Shown here piece by piece: positions 56,230 through 64,000 of a stretch of 64,000 nt of DNA (the first letter of the stretch is position 1; each line of letters opens with the position of its first letter). The position numbers and the translations under genes are program-made. Source of the DNA: Halomonas salinarum (lineage in GTDB: Bacteria > Pseudomonadota > Gammaproteobacteria > Pseudomonadales > Halomonadaceae). The stretch is taken from the NCBI RefSeq assembly GCF_012062845.1, contig NZ_WWNB01000002.1, forward strand, positions 62,001 through 126,000. The letters run 5' to 3'. Below the pieces are notes generated by a model, which worked only from the letters and a program-made list of their open reading frames with translations, was not told the origin of the DNA and did not search any database.

Positions 56230-57426
56230 TTACTCGATGGCGTTACGGATGCGCTCGGCGGCGGCATCCAGCGCCGGCTCGGGAGCCTGTCGGCCGCTGC
56301 CGATGTTCTCTATCGCCGGTCCCATGGCCGACCAGAAGGCGCCCATCTCGGGGATGTTGGGCATCGGCTCGCCGAGCTCGGCATTGGCCAGGGTCGCGGC
56401 GATCCGCGGATCGCTCTCCAGGTCCTGCTGGTAGGCCTTGTGGGCCACGGCGCCCAGGGAGCCATCGCCATTGAAGGTGCGCAGGCCCTGCTCCTCGAGC
56501 AGATAGCTCTCGAGGAACTCGGTGGCCAGGAAGTCGTTGGGTGAGGCCGAATTGATCATCGCCGCCATCACCCCGAACAGCGGCTTGGCGCGCTCGTCGC
56601 CGACCCGGGGCAGCAGCGCCACGCCGAAGTCGATGCCGCTCTTCTCCAGGTTGCTCCAGGCCCAGGGACCGTTGATCATGGCGGCCACCTCGCCCTTGTT
56701 GAACCGCGTGTCGGTGACACTGTAATCGGTACCCTCGGGCAGCACGCCGGTCTCGATCAACTCACGCAGCAGGCGTGCACCTTCCACGGCCCCGGCGTTG
56801 TTGACGCCGATATCGCCGACCTCATAGCCGGTCTCGGTGCGCTGGAAGGGGTAGCCGCCATTGGCCGCCAGCAAAGGCCAGCTGAAGTAGGGTTCGCCGT
56901 AGTTGAAGAGGATCGCCTTCTTGCCCTCCTCCTGGAGCTCGGCATCGAGCTCTTTTAGCTCGGCGAAGCTCTCCGGCGGCGTCTCCACCAGGGCCTTGTT
57001 GTAGATCAGGCCCAGCGACTCCACCGAGATGGGGTAGCCGTAGGTCTCGCCGTTCCACTCGACGGCGTCCCAGGTGAAGTCGAAGTAGCGCTCGCGGTAG
57101 CTGTCGGAGGGCGCGACCGAATCGAGCAACCCGCTCTTGGCCCACTCACCCATGCGATCATGGGCGAAGATTACGATGTCCGGCCCCTGGCCGCTGCCGG
57201 CGGCCTGCTGGAAGCGGTTGGTCATGTCGTCGGGGTGGACGATATCGACGGCGATGCCGGTATCGGTGGTGAACCGCTCGGCCACCTCGCGGATGCCCTG
57301 GGGGCCCTTGTTGTCGCCGATCCAGACGGTCAGGGTATCGTCCTCGAAGGCCATCGCCGGCAGCGCGGCACCGGCCCCCAGGGTGGCAACCAACAGCGGC
57401 GTCAGGAAAGCATGGCGTCGTGTCAT
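56230..57426 (-). CDS. malE: maltose-binding protein MalE
   Basis: A 398-residue periplasmic protein with a signal peptide ending ALPAMAFED (about residue 26). Mature MalE motifs include LTVWIGDNKGPQGIREVAE, PDIVIFAHDRMGEWAKSGLL, TYGYPISVESLGLIYNK and NGPWAWSNLEKSGIDFGVALLP. It delivers maltose and malto-oligosaccharides to MalFGK. GAGG lies upstream of ATG 57426, and MalT boxes lie in the 250 bases beyond. Confidence 0.95.
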   Translation of the reverse strand: MTRRHAFLTPLLVATLGAGAALPAMAFEDDTLTVWIGDNKGPQGIREVAERFTTDTGIAVDIVHPDDMTNRFQQAAGSGQGPDIVIFAHDRMGEWAKSGLLDSVAPSDSYRERYFDFTWDAVEWNGETYGYPISVESLGLIYNKALVETPPESFAELKELDAELQEEGKKAILFNYGEPYFSWPLLAANGGYPFQRTETGYEVGDIGVNNAGAVEGARLLRELIETGVLPEGTDYSVTDTRFNKGEVAAMINGPWAWSNLEKSGIDFGVALLPRVGDERAKPLFGVMAAMINSASPNDFLATEFLESYLLEEQGLRTFNGDGSLGAVAHKAYQQDLESDPRIAATLANAELGEPMPNIPEMGAFWSAMGPAIENIGSGRQAPEPALDAAAERIRNAIE

Positions 57427-57531
57427 GTCGAGCCTCTTTGTTGTTGTACAGCGTCATGTCGGGAAGCGCGGTCCCCTCATCCGGGGCCGGCCGTCTAATT
57501 TGATCAGGGTCGCCATTCGGCCGCCCGCATG

Positions 57532-57610
57532 CCTCCTCCTCGCGGGGGGAGGAGGCGGCGTAAGGTCAGGGCGTAGGGAGGGGGAAAGCCAGTCATCCTG
57601 CAGGAGGAGG
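57532..57610. promoter_or_regulatory. MalT box cluster upstream of malE
   Basis: GGGGAGGAGG at 57546-57555 is an exact MalT box. On the opposite strand GAGGAGGAGG (57541-57532) matches nine of ten, and CAGGAGGAGG at 57601-57610 matches eight. Multiple, oppositely oriented boxes are usual in MalT-controlled divergent regions. Confidence 0.65.
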
Positions 57611-57682
57611 CCTGGCTCGATGCGCGCCGCTAGCATGGGTCGGGCCATGCCTTCCCTCCACGACAACCACAACGGGATGCCC

Positions 57683-57803
57683 ATGAAAGCACAGCCATTG
57701 GCCACTTCGATCACCCTGGCCCTATGGCACGCCCAAGCTGATGTCGAGCTACACCTTCGACAATGGCAATCAGGGCCCGCCCGCGCTGGCCGAGGAGACC
57801 TGG
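57683..57803 (+). pseudogene. internally deleted alpha-amylase gene remnant
   Basis: From ATG 57683 the sequence reads MKAQPLATSITLA, a normal signal-peptide start. It then changes frame at 57717 into WPYGTPKLMSSYTFDNGNQG followed by PPALAEETW. That segment matches the strongly conserved region after the barrel in bacterial alpha-amylases (AWPYGxPKxMSSY...DxGPP). Several hundred codons between are missing. It lies 257 bases beyond malE, where a maltodextrin locus would place an extracellular amylase, so I infer a deleted amylase gene. Confidence 0.7.
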
Positions 57804-57852
57804 TGCACCCGAAGCGCGCCAACTGCATCTCGCGCAGCCGACGCAGGCTGCG

Positions 57853-57927
57853 CCGGAAGATGCCGTGAATGCCGGCCAGACCGGCCTGCGTGGCGGCATG
57901 CTGGGCGGTGCCGGCAACGAAGGCTAA
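57853..57927 (+). pseudogene. right direct repeat: duplicated 3' end of the SPFH gene
   Basis: Bases 57853-57915 copy 47535-47615 with one substitution and an 18-base in-frame deletion, still reading EDAVNAGQTGLRGGMLGG and ending AGNEG at the TAA 57925-57927. No start of an SPFH gene is present. An 8-bp hairpin (57832-57839 with 57846-57853) lies at its left edge. It marks the right boundary of the mal locus. Confidence 0.8.
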
Positions 57928-57939
57928 CCCTCAGTCAGA

Positions 57940-57966
57940 GGCGCGCCCCTCCTCCAGGGGCGCGCC
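57940..57966 (+). terminator. strong hairpin after the SPFH 3' repeat
   Basis: GGCGCGCCCCT (57940-57950) pairs perfectly with AGGGGCGCGCC (57956-57966), loop five. It probably was the original terminator of the SPFH operon, since no comparable hairpin follows 47633. Confidence 0.7.
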
Positions 57967-58155
57967 TTCGATGACGCACTGACCCACCACCCGAAGCGCT
58001 CTGCCTGCGACAAGACACCCCATGTCGCCGGTGGAGCATGCAGAAGTGCTGCTATATAGTACGCTTCGTTACCCATCGGTCACGTCTGGCCGCTTTTACG
58101 CCTTTTCGTTGTCCCGCTCAGGATGCCCCTCTTGCCAAGGCCAACTCCTCCTTGC

Positions 58156-58581
58156 ATGGCCAGCGCCGCGTGTCGCGATACCGGGCGACTGATGCGCCCT
58201 GGCCGCCGCCTTGCCTGGCTGGCACTCGCCGCCATGCTGTTGGTGTTGGTAGGCCCGCTGATCAGCCAGTCGCAGCGCCTGCTGATGCAAGAGTCCAGCG
58301 GCGTGCCCGTGGCTCAGCCCCAGGCTCAGGCAACCAGCGACATTGATAGGCCTGAGCATGCTGATCATGGCGAGAAGACGCACCACTCCAATGCCCTGGT
58401 CGCCTGTGGCTATTGCGAGTTGTTCGCCCACACGCCCGGGCTTGTGCCAACACCGGCCTTACTGACGACACCGCCCGCACCCGCTCATCCAAGGCCGGTG
58501 GCAACACGCCCACAGCCTTGCCCCGCGCCCTCTTATCCGCGATTTGCACCCCGCGCACCGCCCCAGACTCTGGTGTCGTGA
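58156..58581 (+). CDS. DUF2946 family protein
   Basis: A small protein (about 141 residues) with an N-terminal hydrophobic segment (RRLAWLALAAMLLVLVGPLI) and the conserved DUF2946 motif ACGYCELFAH, whose two cysteines and histidine suggest metal binding. The C-terminal part is Pro/Ala-rich. The start is uncertain: ATG 58123, 58156 and 58192 are all possible and none has a strong ribosome site. DUF2946 genes commonly lie next to TonB-receptor or PepSY genes linked to copper or iron, matching the next gene. Confidence 0.75.
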   Translation: MASAACRDTGRLMRPGRRLAWLALAAMLLVLVGPLISQSQRLLMQESSGVPVAQPQAQATSDIDRPEHADHGEKTHHSNALVACGYCELFAHTPGLVPTPALLTTPPAPAHPRPVATRPQPCPAPSYPRFAPRAPPQTLVS

Positions 58582-58678
58582 TCCTTTCCTGCCGGACGGT
58601 GGCCATGGTGGTCGCCCCGGTAGGCCTGCGCCCGGCGGCCATCCGCCAGGACGACGCTTATCCCATCAGAGATCTCCC

Positions 58679-60073
58679 ATGAACGAACACCCGACGACCG
58701 AAACGGCGGCGTTGCCACGCACCACCAGCACCCTCAAGTCGCTGATCATCCGTCTGCATGGCTACATCGGCCTAATAATCGGCCCCTTTATCCTGTTTGC
58801 CGCCCTGACCGGCACGCTCTATGCGCTGACCCCGGCGCTGGAGCAGGCGATCTATCAGGAGGCGCTGACCACCGACTCTGCCGAGCGCGGCACCGCCCCG
58901 GCGTCACTTGCCCAACAGATCACCGCGGCCAGGACCTATCTGGATGCCGATCTCGCGGTCAGTGCCGTGCGCCCGGCTCCCGCCACCGGTGCCACCACCC
59001 GAGTGATGTTCGCCGACCCAAGCCTCGACCCCGGCGAGCATCGCGCCGTCTTCATCGACCGTGAGAGCCTCGCGGTGCGCGGCGACCTGACGGTCTACGG
59101 CACCAGCGGCGTGCTGCCACTGCGCCGCTTCATCGACCAGCTGCATCGCAACCTGATGCAGGGCGATATCGGCCGGCTCTACAGTGAGCTGGCCGCCTCC
59201 TGGCTGTGGCTCGCCGCACTGGGCGGCCTGGCCATCTGGGCCTTCTCGGCGACCCCCAGGGTCGCTGCCGGCAAGAAGACCCGCACCGCCCGGCGCCTGC
59301 GCACCCGCCGTCGTCACAGCCTGCTGGGCCTCACGTTACTGGTGGGGCTGCTCGCGCTATCGGCCACCGGCATGACCTGGTCGAAATGGGCCGGTGCCAA
59401 TTTCTTTACCCTGCTCAAGGCCGGCGGCTGGGGCACACCCCGTGTCTCGCTCGAACTGGGCGAATCAGTGGCCGCCGATCCCCACGCGGAGCATCAAGCA
59501 TCGCACAGCCAGCAGGCCCCCCTTGAAACAGACGATATCGACCGCGTGTTGGCCGTGGCCCGGCAAGCGGGCCTGGATGCCGGCAAGATCGAACTCAGGG
59601 TGCCCGGACCTCAACAGGCCTGGCAGGTACGCGAGATCGATCGCGGCTGGCCTTCACAGGTTGACGAGGTGGCCATCCATCCGCAGACCCTCGAGGTGCT
59701 CGAGCGGGTACGTTTCGAGGACTATCCGCTGCCTGCCAAGCTGACGCGCTGGGGCATCGATGCCCACATGGGCGTGCTATTCGGCTTGCCCAACCAACTG
59801 CTGCTGGCGGGTCTTGGGCTCGGCATCATCGTCATGGTCAGCTGGGGCTACATGATGTGGTGGCGTCGCCGACAGCCAGGCAACGGCCAGGCGCTGTGGC
59901 CATTACTGCGCCGTCTGCCGCCTAGCGCGCTGATAACGCTTGGCATTATTAGTCTGGCGCTGGGCATCGCCATGCCGGTGATGGGAGTGAGCCTGCTCGT
60001 GCTGCTGGCCATCGACGGGCTGCGCCGCGACAAGCGCATGCCGGCCAGCGAAGCGGCGAGCGGTTCTCGCTAG
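58679..60073 (+). CDS. PepSY-associated transmembrane protein
   Basis: A 464-residue inner-membrane protein of the PepSY_TM family. Helix 1 contains HGYIGLIIGPFILFAALTGTLYAL, the family hallmark; three more core helices are at about 175-195, 225-250 and 375-400, with two further hydrophobic segments at the C-terminus. Histidines in LHGYIG, DQLHRNLM and AHMGVLFG could hold heme or metal, as in ferric-siderophore reductases of the FoxB/FiuB kind. A role in reducing iron or copper is likely from the family and the DUF2946 neighbour, but unproven. Confidence 0.85.
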   Translation: MNEHPTTETAALPRTTSTLKSLIIRLHGYIGLIIGPFILFAALTGTLYALTPALEQAIYQEALTTDSAERGTAPASLAQQITAARTYLDADLAVSAVRPAPATGATTRVMFADPSLDPGEHRAVFIDRESLAVRGDLTVYGTSGVLPLRRFIDQLHRNLMQGDIGRLYSELAASWLWLAALGGLAIWAFSATPRVAAGKKTRTARRLRTRRRHSLLGLTLLVGLLALSATGMTWSKWAGANFFTLLKAGGWGTPRVSLELGESVAADPHAEHQASHSQQAPLETDDIDRVLAVARQAGLDAGKIELRVPGPQQAWQVREIDRGWPSQVDEVAIHPQTLEVLERVRFEDYPLPAKLTRWGIDAHMGVLFGLPNQLLLAGLGLGIIVMVSWGYMMWWRRRQPGNGQALWPLLRRLPPSALITLGIISLALGIAMPVMGVSLLVLLAIDGLRRDKRMPASEAASGSR

Positions 60074-60091
60074 GCGAGTACGGGTCGCGAT

Positions 60092-61270
60092 TCAGCAGGC
60101 GGCAGCCGCCTGGCTGCCGAAGCGGCTAAGCTGCATTTCCTGAAGGCGGCTCAAGCTGCGCCGGAAGGGAAAGGCCAGGTGCCCCTTGGAATACAGCGCG
60201 TCGAGGGGCACCCGGGCAGCAAGGTAGAGGGGAATGCCGCGGTCGTAACATTCATCGACCAGAGCGATGAAGCGGCGCACCCCGTCATCCTGAGGAGACA
60301 AGGCGGGCAGCGCCCGGTCGCCGGCGACCACCCGTTCCACCCCATCCTCGGTGCCGCGGGCAATGCGGGCGGCCTCGGGTTCACCGCCAAGGCTTGGCAC
60401 CTCGTCCAGCAGGATGGCCTGAAAGCGGTCACACAGGCCGATGAAGTCCAGCGCCGACAGCGGTTGTTCGCATAGCGTGGCATAGCGACACCAGAGCACG
60501 TCCTCTCCCCGCCGCTCGATATCGAGCGCACGGTGCCCCAGGGTGATGGGCGCCACCGTGGTAGCCTGCCCCGCCGTCAGTGCCTCGAAAACCGCCGCCA
60601 AGGGACTTGGTGTAGCCGGCTCGACGACCCAATAACGCTCATGTGCCTCGCCCGGATGCTGGCGATGGTCCTGACCACCATCGAGGTGAAGCACCTCGAG
60701 ATGCGCCTTCAGGGCGGCGATCGCCGGCAGAAAACGCTCGCGATTGAAGCCGTCGGCGTAAAGCTCGTCCGGCGCCTGATTGGAGGTGGTGACCAGCATC
60801 ACGCCCTCGTCGAACAGCGCCATCAGCACGCCCCTGAGCAGCATGGCATCGGCGATGTCGTTGACGTAAAGCTCATCCAGGCACAGCACCCGCACCTCAC
60901 TCGCGAGCTCGGCCGCGAGCTGGCCCAAAGGATCAGCGGTACCCATCAGCTGGAACTGGCGGCGGTGCACCCAGCGCATGAAATGATGAAAATGCTGACG
61001 GCGTACCGGCACCTCGAGACAGGCCACGAAGCGATCCATCAGCCAGGTCTTGCCGCGTCCTACCGGCCCCCACAGATAGAGGCCGCCGGCCGAGGCGCTG
61101 TCGTCTTCTTGGTGCCCTGCCCCACCTTGTTGAGCATCTGTCTCCCTAAGCGCCGCGGCGCAGGCCTGCAGCGCCTGTGCGGCCCGGCGCTGGGCGTCAT
61201 CTTCGACGAAGCCCTGCTCTAGGGCATGTTCATAGGCGCCAAGGGGTGACAGGGGTGAAAACGACGTCAT
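60092..61270 (-). CDS. zapE: ZapE, AFG1-like cell-division ATPase
   Basis: A 392-residue AAA-type ATPase. Walker A is GGLYLWGPVGRGKTWLMDRF, Walker B VLCLDELYVNDIADAM, and the characteristic AFG1 motif QHFHHFMRWVH lies between. ZapE binds the Z ring in E. coli late in division and has about 375 residues. Residues 40-60 hold a low-complexity insert rich in Ala, Gln and Gly. No clear ribosome site precedes ATG 61270. It converges with the PepSY gene. Confidence 0.92.
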   Translation of the reverse strand: MTSFSPLSPLGAYEHALEQGFVEDDAQRRAAQALQACAAALRETDAQQGGAGHQEDDSASAGGLYLWGPVGRGKTWLMDRFVACLEVPVRRQHFHHFMRWVHRRQFQLMGTADPLGQLAAELASEVRVLCLDELYVNDIADAMLLRGVLMALFDEGVMLVTTSNQAPDELYADGFNRERFLPAIAALKAHLEVLHLDGGQDHRQHPGEAHERYWVVEPATPSPLAAVFEALTAGQATTVAPITLGHRALDIERRGEDVLWCRYATLCEQPLSALDFIGLCDRFQAILLDEVPSLGGEPEAARIARGTEDGVERVVAGDRALPALSPQDDGVRRFIALVDECYDRGIPLYLAARVPLDALYSKGHLAFPFRRSLSRLQEMQLSRFGSQAAAAC

Positions 61271-61313
61271 GGACGAGCCCGGGTGGCTGAGTGAACGATC
61301 ATGGGGCGTTACT

Positions 61314-61388
61314 GTGCCAGTCCCGGGGCATGTTAAAAAGTGGCACGACAGAAAGTGCCAGCCCCGGGTCCTGTTAAAAAGTGGCACG
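61314..61388. repeat. two 34-bp direct repeats with self-complementary ends
   Basis: Copies at 61314-61347 and 61355-61388 both begin GTGCCAG, share TGTTAAAAAGTGGCACG at the end and differ only in the middle. In each, GTGCCA at the start pairs with TGGCAC near the end, so each copy can fold. They lie between zapE and the astB terminator. Confidence 0.75.
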
Positions 61389-61415
61389 GTAAAAGGCTCG
61401 AGCCTTGGGGCACTA

Positions 61416-61452
61416 AAAACGCCCTCGCCGACCGGGTTGGTCAACGAGGGCG
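61416..61452 (-). terminator. Rho-independent terminator of the ast operon
   Basis: CGCCCTCG (61420-61427) pairs with CGAGGGCG (61445-61452), and the stem extends inward through GACC/GGTC. On the minus strand it is followed by TTTTTAG. Confidence 0.85.
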
Positions 61453-61487
61453 CATCGGGCAGAAGCATCAGTGCGCTGGTCTATCTA

Positions 61488-64000
<2,513 letters not shown>

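Noticed and set aside
54555-56474. A 639-codon open frame opposite malF
   Set aside because: It is the GC-rich antisense shadow of malF, dominated by Gln, Arg, His and Glu, with no recognisable domain or ribosome site.

Overview
This window is chromosomal DNA of a GC-rich gammaproteobacterium, most likely a halophile of the Halomonas / Halomonadaceae group (inference). The support is a NhaD sodium/proton antiporter, a GH13 alpha-glucosidase of the kind known from Halomonas, many genes typical of marine gammaproteobacteria (DUF3422, DUF3581, TRIC, PhoX, DUF2252), strongly biased GC-rich codon use and clear Shine-Dalgarno sites. I see no rRNA, tRNA, CRISPR array, phage or intact transposon. Most of the window reads as core genome with several accessory patches.

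Layout. 0-6 kb: a frameshifted DUF427 gene, a GNAT acetyltransferase, a voltage-sensor-like membrane protein, a TauD/TfdA dioxygenase and a PAS-GAF-PAS-GGDEF cyclase. 6-15 kb: an intact DUF427 paralogue, a MobA-like nucleotidyltransferase with an acidic insert, an MFS transporter with a long acidic tail, YgjV, and a CLC-family protein overlapping a periplasmic binding protein. 14.6-25.5 kb: redox genes (nitroreductase, Rieske-FAD reductase, FMN reductase), small secreted proteins, CorA, DUF3422, DUF3581 and NhaD. 25.9-31.2 kb: a one-direction cluster of PstS-like protein, porin, GGDEF-EAL protein and a LuxI/FeeM-like acyltransferase, becoming visibly AT-rich from about 26.65 kb; it looks like a transferred signalling cassette.

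33-38 kb: a sucrose/fructan locus with two GH32 enzymes around an autoregulated LacI-type repressor. Its porin is a pseudogene, its transporter is missing, and a 40-codon frame with a good ribosome site remains between repressor and enzyme. 38-47.6 kb: PhoX phosphatase behind a Pho box, RmuC, a PEGA lipoprotein, CysK, DUF2252 and an NfeD-SPFH pair.

47.6-57.9 kb: a complete maltose/maltodextrin locus: MalT activator, GH13 alpha-glucosidase, MalK, and divergent MalE-MalF-MalG. Exact matches to the enterobacterial MalT box lie before both operons. The locus is bracketed by direct repeats of the 3' end of the SPFH gene, and its right edge carries a remnant of an alpha-amylase gene. This is the signature of an island, or of a duplication, at the 3' end of a gene. 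58-64 kb: DUF2946 plus PepSY membrane protein, ZapE, and the start of the arginine succinyltransferase operon (astD, running off the window, then astB).
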